From Cyanomargarita calcarea GSE-NOS-MK-12-04C (lineage in GTDB: Bacteria; Cyanobacteriota; Cyanobacteriia; Cyanobacteriales; Nostocaceae), in assembly GCA_019359595.1 (NCBI GenBank), contig JAHHGZ010000003.1:1-64000 (forward strand): a stretch of DNA of 64,000 nt, given 5' to 3'. Positions 8,349 to 17,485 of this stretch are shown here, one piece after another. Position 1 is the first letter of the stretch, and each line of letters opens with the position of its first letter. The position numbers were made by a program, and so were the translations under genes. The notes beneath the pieces are model-generated. The model did no database searches. It saw only the letters and a program-made list of their open reading frames with translations, and had not been told where the DNA came from.

Positions 8349-10472
8349 ATGTCCAAGCGGATCGATATCAATCGTGTCATTCAATTTGGGACATCTCTAA
8401 TGGCTGCAATTTTACTGGGGACGATCGGGACGATGCCAGTTGCCAGTCTCCCCGCTCTGGTTGCCCAGAGTAGCCCCGATCGGCAGAAAGCAGAAGCCGA
8501 TCGCCTATACTGGCAGGGAGTTCATCAAACAGGAAGAGGCGATTTTAAGCCAGCCCTGCAATCCTGGCAAGAGGCATTAGCGATTTACCGACAAATCCAA
8601 GACCGGGAAGGGGAAGAAAACGCACTCGACAATCTGGGGACTGCTTCTATGATCTTAGAAGATTATCCCAAAGCGATTGACTACTTTCAGCAGGAATTGG
8701 CGATCGCACGGGAGATTAAAGACCGCTCAATGGAGGAAAGGGCGCTCGACAGGCTGAAAAGTGTTTATAGAATCCAAAACAGTCCAACATCTAAGGGAAA
8801 AATAGCCGATCATCTCTTGTTTGATCAGGGAGAAGAACAGTACAGAAATAGTCAGGTTGAAGCTGCATTGGAGTCCTGGCAGCAAGCTCTCACCCTCTAT
8901 CATGAGATAGGTAACCCATATAGAGAGACAGAGGCGTTAAGCAGACTGGTCGATGCTTATCGGTTTCTCGGAAATTATGCCAAAGCGATTGAGTACGGTC
9001 AGCAGAGTTTAGCAATTGTGCAGAAGCACAGCAACGACTCTCTAGCTCAAATTCTAAGCAACGCTGTGACACCAAAGTCACTCGAGCTGATTAAAGAACG
9101 GGTGTTAATCAATTTAGGCGATAATTACTTTGCTCTCGGAAATTATGCCAAAGCAATTGAGTACTACCATTCGGGTTTAGTCATTGCACAGAGGCTCCAA
9201 AGCCCGCTTGGGACTTGGACATTGTTAAACAAAGTGGGACGTGTTTACTATGCTCTGGGCGATTATGCCAAAGCTATTGACTACCAGCAACAGAGTTTAG
9301 CGGCTTGGCAAACGATTAATGACTCGGTAAGGGAGCAGGGAAGGGGACAGGCATTAGGTGACTTGGGACGTGTTTACTATGCTCTGGGGGATTATGCCAA
9401 AGCGATTGCCTACCAACAGCAGAGTTTAGCGATCGCCAGGACGGTCAAAGACCGACGGGCAGAAGGACAGTCCCTGGGTAATCTGGGACTTGCCTACCTA
9501 AATCAAGGAGACTACGCCAAAGCTATTGACTACCAACAGCAGTGGTTGGCAATAGCCAGACAGATCAAAGACCGTGAAAGCGAGGGTGCGGCTTTGAACA
9601 ATTTAGGATATGCTCTTTACAAAAAAGGGAACCTCGCCTTAGCAGAGAAAACCTTATTGGAGGGAATAACCGTTCTTGAATCTCTGCGAGGTAAATTAGA
9701 AGATATAAACAAAGTCTCAATTTTTGACACGCAAAGAAATACCTATAACAGTTTACAACAAGTCCTGATTGCCCAAAATAAAACTGACGCTGCTTTAGAA
9801 ATTGCTGAACGTGGTCGTGCTAGGGCATTTGTTGAGTTGCTTGTGTCTCGTTCAAATTTCCAACTTCAGCCCAAAGCATCAACAATTGAGGAGATTAAAC
9901 AAATTGCTCAGACGCACTCAAGCATGCTTGTCCAATATTCAATTATTTACGATGACTTCAAAATTCAAGATAAACCAAAATACCAGGAATCAGAACTCTA
10001 TATATGGGTAATCAAACCTACAGGTGAAGTAACATTTCGTAAAGCCGACCTCAAACCCCTATGGCAAAAAGAAAATATAAGTTTAGCTGACCTCGTAACT
10101 ACTAGCCGTGATTCTATCGGTGCAAGAGGTCGCAGCGCAATTGACGTATCTTATAACCCCTCCTCACCCAAGGCAACAAGCAAGCTTAAGCGTCTACACG
10201 AACTATTAATCAACCCCATCGCTGACTTATTACCCAAAAATCCCGACGACAAAGTTATTTTTATCCCCCAAGAATCCTTATTCCTCGTTCCCTTTGCCGC
10301 ATTACAAGACGCAAACGATAAATACCTAATTGAAAAATACACTATTCTCACTGCTCCCAGCATTCAGGTATTAGATTTAACCCACAAACAACGTTCACAC
10401 GTTCTAAATCGATTAACATCCCTACCCGCCAGTCCCTATAAGTTCCTGTCTAATATCACAAGTCCATTTTAA
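8349..10472 (+). CDS. TPR-CHAT protein, truncated CHAT domain
   Basis: 707 aa. A signal peptide (hydrophobic AAILLGTIGTMPVA, then VAQSS) is followed by 8-9 TPR repeats (~residues 45-470), many with the Nostocales consensus GDYAKAIxYQQQSLA. From ~480 (ALEIAERGRARAFVELL) begins a CHAT caspase-like domain, which runs to about LTAPSIQVLDLTHKQ and then ends in an unrelated tail. Complete CHAT domains continue for ~150 more residues with the catalytic His (HxxTH-type) and Cys (SACET-type). Both are absent, so the protease is probably dead or the gene is a 3' truncation. Confidence 0.8.
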   Translation: MSKRIDINRVIQFGTSLMAAILLGTIGTMPVASLPALVAQSSPDRQKAEADRLYWQGVHQTGRGDFKPALQSWQEALAIYRQIQDREGEENALDNLGTASMILEDYPKAIDYFQQELAIAREIKDRSMEERALDRLKSVYRIQNSPTSKGKIADHLLFDQGEEQYRNSQVEAALESWQQALTLYHEIGNPYRETEALSRLVDAYRFLGNYAKAIEYGQQSLAIVQKHSNDSLAQILSNAVTPKSLELIKERVLINLGDNYFALGNYAKAIEYYHSGLVIAQRLQSPLGTWTLLNKVGRVYYALGDYAKAIDYQQQSLAAWQTINDSVREQGRGQALGDLGRVYYALGDYAKAIAYQQQSLAIARTVKDRRAEGQSLGNLGLAYLNQGDYAKAIDYQQQWLAIARQIKDRESEGAALNNLGYALYKKGNLALAEKTLLEGITVLESLRGKLEDINKVSIFDTQRNTYNSLQQVLIAQNKTDAALEIAERGRARAFVELLVSRSNFQLQPKASTIEEIKQIAQTHSSMLVQYSIIYDDFKIQDKPKYQESELYIWVIKPTGEVTFRKADLKPLWQKENISLADLVTTSRDSIGARGRSAIDVSYNPSSPKATSKLKRLHELLINPIADLLPKNPDDKVIFIPQESLFLVPFAALQDANDKYLIEKYTILTAPSIQVLDLTHKQRSHVLNRLTSLPASPYKFLSNITSPF

Positions 10473-10806
10473 TGGACTAGAAATAATGCTGTGATTTTAT
10501 CGTATTTTTCATAACATATAAAATTATAAATATGTGGTTTATACGAAAGTGCAATATATGAGCTTCTAACTAGCGATTAAAGCACCGCAAGTAACAAATT
10601 AAAGAAACACATTTTTTAGATTGCCTAAAAGCTATGCTCTGTAAGGGTTTAAAAATATGTGTCGAATGAGGTACCCAATTATTTCATGCTAACCTCTGAT
10701 TCCTAAATTCTTCCAGAAAAACACTACTTAGTATAAAGTTTCTCTTGCTAGCAAGTAGTCGCTTAAGCTATTTGTTGTAAGTATGTAGCTTTGTGGAGAT
10801 TGTCTT
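10473..10806. other. Intergenic region after the truncated CHAT gene
   Basis: About 330 bp, AT-rich, with no ORF or repeat I can support. No continuation of the missing CHAT C-terminus is seen here in any frame, so the truncation is not a simple nearby frameshift. Confidence 0.45.
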
Positions 10807-11967
10807 GTGAAGAGTAAATTGACACCTCTGCAAAGAGCGATACCATCAAAGGTGATTCCGAAGGGTATCGCGTTGTTTGGTGGTATTAGTATTCTGATTG
10901 CGATCCTGTATCAATTTGCCTGGTCTGGGTTCGGACAATATTCTAATAAATCGGAAAGTATACAAGAGGTAATTAATCCTAAAAACGGAAAGATTATCAA
11001 GCTTAAAAAGGAAGCTACATATTTTCAGTCAAGCAAGACACTTTGGGATTGGATAGGACTAGCTGGGGTAGTAAGTACGGGTATGATTCCATTTGTGCTA
11101 CATCAGTTTCAACAAAATCAAGAGAAATTAGCTAAAAAATACAAGGACGATGAAGATGCAAGAGCTAGAAAACGCGAAGACGGCGAAAAACAAAGAGCTA
11201 GAAAACTATTAAATGAAGAAGCGCTACAAGCTTATTTTGACCGGATGTCAGTTTTATTACTTGACAAAAACTTAAAAATTTCATCTGCTGATACTCCAAA
11301 GCACATCGAAGCACTAAAAGTAGCACGTGCGAGAACGCTATCTATATTGCGAAGGTTGGATGGCTACGGAAACCACAAAGGAAGTGTGATTTGGTTTTTA
11401 ATTGAATTAGAGCTAATTACCCAGCCGAAATTGAATTTGAGTGATGCAAATCTTAATGGTGCTAACATTCGTGGTGCTAATCTCAGTAATGCTCAACTTA
11501 CCTATGCTTCCTTTCAAGGCGCAAATCTTATGGAAGTTGACTTTAGGGATGCCGACCTCAGTAATGCCACTTTCCGCAACGCAGTATTTCGTCAAACTGA
11601 CCTTAGGGGTGCTTTACTCTTACACACTGACTTTCGTTATGCCCAACTTGGGAATAGAGAAACAAACCTCTCTCATGCCAAACTCAATGGTGCTGACTTA
11701 AGTAATGCAAACTTGGAAGGCGTTGACCTTGGTAGTGCCAATCTTGGTGGTGCTAAACTTATTAAAACTAACCTCAAAAATGCTAACCTTGGTCAGGTCG
11801 ATCTTACCGATACCGATCTCAATGGTGCTAACCTGACTGGTGTTAAATACATAACACCATCACAAGTAAAATCTGCCAAAAATTGGGACAAAGCCACATA
11901 TAGCCCTTTTCTTAGCAAAGAACTAGGATTATCAAAAACAAATGTAACTAACAAAGGTAATCAATGA
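10807..11967 (+). CDS. Membrane-anchored pentapeptide-repeat protein
   Basis: 386 aa from a GTG start with GGAG ten bases upstream. Two N-terminal hydrophobic segments (~residues 18-38 and ~80-98) are followed by a charged coiled coil (~105-140). Residues ~215-350 form pentapeptide repeats A(D/N)Lxx (for example LSDANLNGANIRGANLSNA), which fold as a right-handed quadrilateral beta helix. Such proteins are common in cyanobacteria; the function of this one is unknown. Confidence 0.85.
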   Translation: MKSKLTPLQRAIPSKVIPKGIALFGGISILIAILYQFAWSGFGQYSNKSESIQEVINPKNGKIIKLKKEATYFQSSKTLWDWIGLAGVVSTGMIPFVLHQFQQNQEKLAKKYKDDEDARARKREDGEKQRARKLLNEEALQAYFDRMSVLLLDKNLKISSADTPKHIEALKVARARTLSILRRLDGYGNHKGSVIWFLIELELITQPKLNLSDANLNGANIRGANLSNAQLTYASFQGANLMEVDFRDADLSNATFRNAVFRQTDLRGALLLHTDFRYAQLGNRETNLSHAKLNGADLSNANLEGVDLGSANLGGAKLIKTNLKNANLGQVDLTDTDLNGANLTGVKYITPSQVKSAKNWDKATYSPFLSKELGLSKTNVTNKGNQ

Positions 11968-12099
11968 AGTTCTAAAGCTGGTTAATTGGGGGTAAGGCCT
12001 ACCCCTGTTAAGGTGTACTAACCTAGCACTAGTCGGAAGCCTTATTCTTACGTTGTAACCCCAACTCTTAAACCTAAAAATTGAGCGCAAACATTATTT

Positions 12100-12660
12100 T
12101 TGCTTTCAAATTTTAATGGGTGCAAGGCTGGAACCCTTATCAATACGTTAGAAAAAACTTCACCAAAACGCAGGGGTAGGGGTAAGGCCCCAATTAGCCA
12201 GCAGTATCCCGCAAGAAGTCAAGGATCTGATGATGTTAGTCTTTGGGCTTCTTATGCAGCAGAGAAAATTATTCAAGAAAAATCACGCCTAGTAAAACCA
12301 GATTACCTGAAATCTTTATTTAATACAAAAACTCCGTCAAATATTTTAGATGGGAAGATTTTTCATGCGGACACCGGATATTCAACAAAATTAAATTCTT
12401 TTGCAATAGTTATACGCGAATCAAGGGGGTCTGCTCTATTGATCGAACTTCCAAATATCAAGGTTAAAGGTGATATTTACGAAGGATACGAAGTACCATA
12501 TACAGATTTTATATATATTAACCATTTAGATAGATATGAGAATTATGTGTTCCGAGCAAAAAAGAAATACCGAGATAACGGTGATATGTATCTTTGGGGC
12601 AAGAAAGAACTTTATTCACTTTGGGATGGTACACCCAAAGACTATCATTTTCTTGACTAA
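12100..12660 (+). CDS. Hypothetical protein
   Basis: 186 aa only if translation starts at TTG 12100. The first ~45 residues (with GRGKAPISQQYPARSQGS) overlap a GC-rich repeat-like stretch (GGGGTAAGGCCCC) and may not be coding. The remainder is a globular alpha/beta sequence with GYEVPYTDFIYINHLDRYEN. I do not recognise the family. The start is uncertain. Confidence 0.45.
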   Translation: MLSNFNGCKAGTLINTLEKTSPKRRGRGKAPISQQYPARSQGSDDVSLWASYAAEKIIQEKSRLVKPDYLKSLFNTKTPSNILDGKIFHADTGYSTKLNSFAIVIRESRGSALLIELPNIKVKGDIYEGYEVPYTDFIYINHLDRYENYVFRAKKKYRDNGDMYLWGKKELYSLWDGTPKDYHFLD

Positions 12661-12946
12661 TAAATAAACTTATTTTTTAAACAAACTGTTCCCTTGGACA
12701 TTTAGCAATAAGTTTTTATCCGCATAATTTATCCAAAATTTTTCCTTTGTTTTATAATCCCTGAAACTTATACCAAATATTAGAATGTTGCCATTAAAAA
12801 TAGACAAAAATATTTTTCACCATTTATACATTGATTACAGTATAAGAACAGTATAAACACTAGATATTGTTCAACAGCACATCTTTTCTGTAGTATTTTC
12901 GCTAAATATCTGCAGGGAGACACGGTACCTACACATCCGTGTCTTC

Positions 12947-14341
12947 ATGTGGATTGTCCCGAGTGCGATTGGGGGGTTTGGCAACTATCTGGTACCCCTG
13001 ATGTTGGGTGCTAGAGATATGGCGTTCCCTAAATTGAATGCGATCGCCTTTTGGTTGAACCCACCCGCAGGTGCGTTGCTATTAGGTAGTTTCTATTTCG
13101 GGGGTTCTCAATCTGGTTGGACAGCTTACCCACCTCTAAGTTTGATTACTGCCCACCATGCCCAAACAATGTGGATTCTTGCCGTCGTTTTGGTGGGAAC
13201 CTCCTCAATTTTGGGTTCGGTGAACTTTGTGATCACCATCTTAAAGATGAAAGTTCCTAGCATGAAATGGGATCAATTACCCTTATTCTGCTGGGCAATT
13301 TTGGCGACTTCTGTTCTCGCACTGCTTTCCACACCTGTGTTAGCAGCGGGTTTGGTGCTGCTGTTATTTGACCTAAACTTTGGCACCTCTTTCTTCAAAC
13401 CAGATGCAGGTGGGAACGTGGTTATCTACCAACACTTATTCTGGTTCTATTCCCACCCGGCAGTTTATCTGATGATTCTGCCCATCTTCGGCATCATGTC
13501 CGAAGTGATTCCAGTACATGCCCGCAAACCAATTTTTGGATATAAGGCGATCGCCTATTCCAGTCTCGCTATCTGCCTAGTTGGTTTGTTCGTCTGGGTA
13601 CACCATATGTTCACCAGCGGTACACCAGGTTGGATGCGGATGTTCTTCACCATCTCCACCTTAATTGTGGCAGTACCCACCGGTGTAAAAATTTTCGGTT
13701 GGGTAGCAACACTTTGGGGTGGTAAAATCCGCTTCACCAGTGCCATGCTATTCGCCATTGGTTTGTTGTCCATGTTCGTTATGGGCGGCTTAAGCGGTGT
13801 CACAATGGGCACAGCACCCTTTGATATCCACGTCCACGACACCTATTATGTGGTGGGACATTTCCACTACGTCTTATTTGGTGGTTCCGTATTTGGTATC
13901 TATGCCGGCATTTACCACTGGTTCCCCAAAATGACAGGACGGATGCTGAATGAATTTTGGGGACGGGTACACTTTGCCCTCACCTTCATCGGTACCAACT
14001 TGACATTTTTACCCATGCATGAATTGGGATTGCAAGGAATGCCCCGACGAGTGGCAATGTATGACCCACAATTTATTACCCTCAACCAAATTTGTACCAT
14101 AGGTGCATTTGTTTTGGCAGCATCAGTGATTCCCTTCACCATCAACATTATTTGGAGTTGGATTGCTGGGCAAAAAGCCGGTGATAATCCTTGGAATGCT
14201 TTAACTTTAGAATGGACAACCAGTTCACCACCGCTAATTGAAAACTGGGAAGTCCTACCCGTTATCACTCACGGTCCTTACGACTATGGCATCGACAATC
14301 ACATTGTAGATACCACAAGTGCTGTTTCTACAAATTGCTAG
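12947..14341 (+). pseudogene. coxA: Cytochrome c oxidase subunit I, 5'-truncated
   Basis: Catalytic subunit of an aa3-type terminal oxidase, missing helix I and most of helix II. What remains (464 aa) begins at WIVPSAIGGFGNYLVPLM. CuB ligands HPAVY and HHMFTSG and the haem ligands in HVHDTYYVVGHFHYV are intact. The low-spin haem a histidine of helix II and the first ~90 residues of the family are absent. Upstream, similarity stops abruptly around 12935-12946, and the ATG at 12947 is probably fortuitous. coxC follows, but no coxB precedes. The break looks like an insertion-element border or deletion. It could be functional only if a rearrangement rejoins the 5' part. Confidence 0.8.
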
Positions 14342-14466
14342 TTGTTAATGGTTATTAGTTAGTTGTTAGTTGTTAATGGTTAAACAAATTAAGAATCAAA
14401 AGACAACAACCAACAACTAACAACCAACAACTAACAACTAACAACTAACAAGCAACAACTAACTAA
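14342..14466 (+). repeat. Heptamer short tandem repeats (STRR) between coxA and coxC
   Basis: A stretch of TTGTTAG-type repeats followed by the complementary CAACTAA/CTAACAA type, forming an imperfect large inverted repeat between the two cox genes. Degenerate heptamer STRRs are a known hallmark of heterocystous cyanobacteria. It could fold in the transcript between coxA and coxC. Confidence 0.85.
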
Positions 14467-14474
14467 GGTAAAAA

Positions 14475-15083
14475 ATGGACGCAGCAGAAAATATAGCCAT
14501 CCTGACGACGAATGCAGACCACCATCAGGAAGAACATCCAGACTTACGAGTCATAGGATTGTTGACCTTTCTCATCTCTGAATCCCTGATGTTTGGGGGA
14601 TTTTTTGCAGCTTATTTGTTCTTCCGGGGAAGTACAGAAGTTTGGCCACCAGAAGCAACCGAGGTAGAATTATTGCTGCCAACAATTAACACCATCATTC
14701 TAGTTTCTAGTAGTTTCGTTATTCACCTTGGTGATGCAGCGATTAAAAAGAATGATGTCCAAGGAATGCGGAAGTGGTATGGAATCACCGCAATCATGGG
14801 GGCAATATTCTTACTCGGTCAAGTTGTTGAGTACATGAGTTTGGGATACGGGATGACTACGAACGTATTTTCCAACTGTTTTTACTTAATGACCGGTTTC
14901 CACGGTTTACATGTGTTTATCGGACTGCTATTGATATTAGGTGTATTGTGGCGATCGCGTCGAGAAGGACACTATTCGGTTCACAAGCATACAGGCATTG
15001 AGATGGCTGAAATGTACTGGCATTTCGTAGACATCATCTGGATTGTTCTGTTCACCTTGATTTACGTTCTCACCTTGTTTTAA
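14475..15083 (+). CDS. coxC: Cytochrome c oxidase subunit III
   Basis: 202 aa integral membrane subunit of the haem-copper oxidase. Five helices; conserved LLTFLISESLMFGGFFAAY, then GFHGLHVFIGLLL and the C-terminal MYWHFVDIIWIVLF, all typical of bacterial subunit III of the five-helix type. It lies downstream of coxA with only the STRR region between, so it probably belongs to the same operon. Heterocyst-forming strains carry several cox clusters, some heterocyst-specific; which one this is cannot be decided here. Confidence 0.92.
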   Translation: MDAAENIAILTTNADHHQEEHPDLRVIGLLTFLISESLMFGGFFAAYLFFRGSTEVWPPEATEVELLLPTINTIILVSSSFVIHLGDAAIKKNDVQGMRKWYGITAIMGAIFLLGQVVEYMSLGYGMTTNVFSNCFYLMTGFHGLHVFIGLLLILGVLWRSRREGHYSVHKHTGIEMAEMYWHFVDIIWIVLFTLIYVLTLF

Positions 15084-15183
15084 TAGAGTTAGGAGTTAGG
15101 AGTTAGGAGGTAGGAATTGAAAATACGTAATTCTTTTCCACCAAATGTCTAATTCATAACTCTTAACTATTCAGGAGATTTTT

Positions 15184-15672
15184 ATGCAAGCTAATCTCGA
15201 AAAGTTCTCATGGTTTCAAGTTCCAGAGGATATCAAAAAGCTATTGGTATTGGCCGCAGAAAGCTGGCAAAATTCCTCTGCATCAGAAGCATATATGAAT
15301 CAAGCCTTAGCCAAAACAAGTGACAATACAGATGTTTTGGTGGCAGGATATAGATATTTTTATTACAAAAATAATTACGAATTAGCTTTGCAAGCTGCAA
15401 TCAAAGTCATTGAAAAAATTAAAAACATAGAGAAATTACCTGATGATTGGCAGCAACTTAAGCCAATATTGGTTAATCACAAAGAAGACAGTCAAATTAG
15501 GCTTTATTTACACGCCTATGCTGCCTCTGGATTAGTTTTGGCAAAATTGGGAGAGATAGAAAAAGCCAAGAAAATATGCTCTCAAATTAAAGAAATTGAT
15601 GATAAAAATGAGTTTGTTGGCGCAGCAATTTTGCTTGATATTCTAACAGGTCTACCAGAAGAAGACGAATGA
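15184..15672 (+). CDS. Hypothetical TPR-like protein
   Basis: 162 aa with helical repeats (LLVLAAESWQNSSASEAYM, AGYRYFYYKNNYELALQAAI and LVLAKLGEIEKAKKICSQI), which read as two to three degenerate TPR units. Preceded by CAGGAG seven bases before the ATG. No signal peptide. Its place between cox and nitrogenase-associated genes hints at a role in diazotrophic metabolism, but that is inference. Confidence 0.65.
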   Translation: MQANLEKFSWFQVPEDIKKLLVLAAESWQNSSASEAYMNQALAKTSDNTDVLVAGYRYFYYKNNYELALQAAIKVIEKIKNIEKLPDDWQQLKPILVNHKEDSQIRLYLHAYAASGLVLAKLGEIEKAKKICSQIKEIDDKNEFVGAAILLDILTGLPEEDE

Positions 15673-15683
15673 GACTAATACTC

Positions 15684-15794
15684 TACCACATTAATTTCGA
15701 GGGTTACTGTAGTTACAATACCCTACGGGAGGCAAGCCACATGAATTATAACTACAAAGAAAGAAAATTTTTACTTATCAAAATTAATGCGGTG
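15684..15794. repeat. MITE-like palindromic element
   Basis: Terminal inverted repeats TACCACATTAATTT (15684-15697) and AAATTAATGCGGTG (15781-15794) pair at 12 of 14 positions. Internal GTAGTTACAAT and ATTATAACTAC also pair with one mismatch, so the 111 bp could fold into one long hairpin. It has no coding capacity. The element lies in the intergenic gap before the cupin gene. Family unknown. Confidence 0.5.
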
Positions 15795-15872
15795 AACCAC
15801 TAATATAAGATGTGACTTAGTTCAGATCGCGATTGAATTGATAGTTTATCATAATTATTATGTCGAAAAAAT

Positions 15873-16484
15873 ATGCAAGGTAAAGATTGGTTAATAACAG
15901 GAGATGGGCAATATCAAGCCTGTAAATCAAAAAGAGAATGGGATTTAATTCGAGAAAATTATCGCCTTTATCGATTTCTCACAGAATTGGAAGATGTTCT
16001 TAGTAATGCCGAAAATGAATCAGAACGCCTCCCAGATATTAGAATGTTAGTAAGACGTTTAATTATTAACTCTTACTGGGTGCGAAGCCAAAATTTAGAA
16101 CCTTGTCCTAAAACTGGAACCTCTGTTTCACTCCTATATAATGAATTGGGTTTTCCTTTTACGGTCCAAACTGTGGCGTTTTCTCCTGGGGTAGTTTCGA
16201 CAATTCACAACCACGGAACTTGGGCAGCGATCGCGATATTAAAAGGACAGGAAAAAAATACCTTTTGGCGACAAAGTTACCACCCAGATTTTCCGGACAA
16301 AATTGAACAGACAGGAGAAGTAATCTTATCCCCAGGAGATATTATTAGCTTAACTCCTGATGCTATTCACAGTGTAGAAGCCGTAGGAGATGAACCAACA
16401 CTGACATTTAATCTTTATGGTGAAACTAAGCCAAAAGAGCGATTTGAATTTGATATAGCTAGCCACACAGCTAAGAATTTTTAG
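15873..16484 (+). CDS. Cupin, cysteine dioxygenase-like protein
   Basis: 203 aa. The cupin core shows VVSTIHNHGTWAAIAILKG (two His for metal) and GDIISLTPDAIHSVEAVG (third His), as in cysteine-dioxygenase/PF05995-type metal cupins that use a non-haem iron. The N-terminal ~75 residues are helical. Preceding gene is a TPR protein, following gene is the nitrogenase-associated protein, and a cysteine synthase lies just beyond. This is compatible with cysteine/sulfur handling. Substrate not established. Confidence 0.75.
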   Translation: MQGKDWLITGDGQYQACKSKREWDLIRENYRLYRFLTELEDVLSNAENESERLPDIRMLVRRLIINSYWVRSQNLEPCPKTGTSVSLLYNELGFPFTVQTVAFSPGVVSTIHNHGTWAAIAILKGQEKNTFWRQSYHPDFPDKIEQTGEVILSPGDIISLTPDAIHSVEAVGDEPTLTFNLYGETKPKERFEFDIASHTAKNF

Positions 16485-16489
16485 GTTTT

Positions 16490-16562
16490 GATAGTTGTTA
16501 GTGGTTGGTTGTTGGTTGATATCTCCTAACTCCTAACTCCTAACTCCTAAGCACTAACAAAA
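16490..16562 (+). repeat. Heptamer short tandem repeats
   Basis: TTGTTAGTGGTTGGTTG-type units, then about four copies of CTCCTAA, in the gap between the cupin and the nitrogenase-associated gene. A shorter run of GGAGTTA heptamers lies at 15088-15112 after coxC. Typical STRR of heterocystous strains. Confidence 0.8.
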
Positions 16563-16582
16563 ATATTGTAGGAGAGAATTTA

Positions 16583-17047
16583 ATGGCAACCGTGATTTTC
16601 TATGAAAAACCAGGCTGTAAAAATAATACCAAGCAAAAAACTTTGCTCACAGCTGCAGGTCATGAAGTGGTAGCATACAATCTGTTAACAGAAGCTTGGA
16701 CAGTTGAACGTTTGCGCTCATTTTTCGGCGATCGCCCTCTAGTCGAATGGTTTAACCGTGCTGCTCCGAGGGTAAAATCTGGTGAAGTGATTCCCGAAAA
16801 TATCGATGACGCACAAACCGCTTTGATGATGATGCTAAAAGACCCCCTCTTAATTCGTCGTCCTTTGATTCAAGTAGGTGATCGTCGTGAGGTGGGTTTC
16901 GATGTCGAAAAAATTGACGCTTGGATTGGTTTAAAAGCGGAGGATGAGTCTCAGAGGGAAATTAGCGAAAGTTTGATGAAGGAAGATTTGCAAGGCTGCT
17001 CTCACAAGCACGAACACAACCACAAGCAGGGTAAGTGCAAACATTAG
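16583..17047 (+). CDS. Nitrogenase-associated ArsC/Spx-fold protein
   Basis: 154 aa. Thioredoxin-fold ArsC/Spx family: VIFYEKPGCKNNTKQKTLL with a single cysteine in place of the CXXC pair, then PLLIRRPLIQVGDRREVGFD, as in the nitrogenase-associated (NifO-like) subfamily. The last ~20 residues are His/Cys-rich (CSHKHEHNHKQGKCKH), a likely metal-binding tail. GGAG at 16572 serves as ribosome site. The family usually lies near nif genes, so this supports a diazotrophic host. Exact role unproven. Confidence 0.85.
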   Translation: MATVIFYEKPGCKNNTKQKTLLTAAGHEVVAYNLLTEAWTVERLRSFFGDRPLVEWFNRAAPRVKSGEVIPENIDDAQTALMMMLKDPLLIRRPLIQVGDRREVGFDVEKIDAWIGLKAEDESQREISESLMKEDLQGCSHKHEHNHKQGKCKH

Positions 17048-17146
17048 GAAAGTGCAAGGTGTAAGCCCTGAAGTCAATTTCATAACGAGAAGCTTAAACC
17101 CGTTTTAACTAACATCTTGCACCATTCTGAAGAACGCCCAAAATCC

Positions 17147-17280
17147 GCCCAGAAATAAATTATCCCTTCGGGACGCTGCGCGAACGGGCTAATAGCTCAA
17201 GTTAGCTAAAGCTAACTTAATAAACCTTTAAACCGATTTTAATGAGTTTAAGCTTTCATCTGTGAAATTTATTTCCGGGC
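17147..17280. mobile_element. Nezha-like MITE
   Basis: 134 bp bounded by inverted repeats GCCCAGAAATAAAT and ATTTATTTCCGGGC (one mismatch), with an internal perfect hairpin AAGTTAGC-TAAA-GCTAACTT. Length and ends agree with what I recall of Nezha, a 134-bp non-autonomous element of Nostoc/Anabaena strains. No coding capacity. Flanking triplets (TCC and TTC) do not form a clean target duplication. Confidence 0.65.
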
Positions 17281-17399
17281 TTCCTAACGTTGGTACAAGA
17301 TGTCAGCCTAGTACCGGGCGCGGCCATCGCGGAGCGTAAAATATGAAAATAACACATTTTTTTGTAACCCTTGCTATATATGGATTGTGGAATGTGTTA

Positions 17400-17485
17400 G
17401 TTAGGAGGTAATGGGTAAAGGGGAAGAATTAAGTCCTGTTCCCTTTACCCCTTAACCTTTACCCTTCTTCTCCCCCATTCCCTAC
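17400..17485 (-). terminator. Imperfect inverted repeat downstream of cysteine synthase
   Basis: GGGTAAAGGGGAAG and the later CCCTTTACCCC and CTTTACCC can pair in several registers between the nitrogenase-associated gene and cysK, which are convergent. It is probably a region where transcripts from both sides end, although no clean U-tract follows. The rest of 17048-17485 holds only the MITE. Confidence 0.35.

Noticed and set aside
14342-14466. CRISPR array between coxA and coxC
   Set aside because: Repeats are degenerate heptamers without spacers; this is an STRR region.
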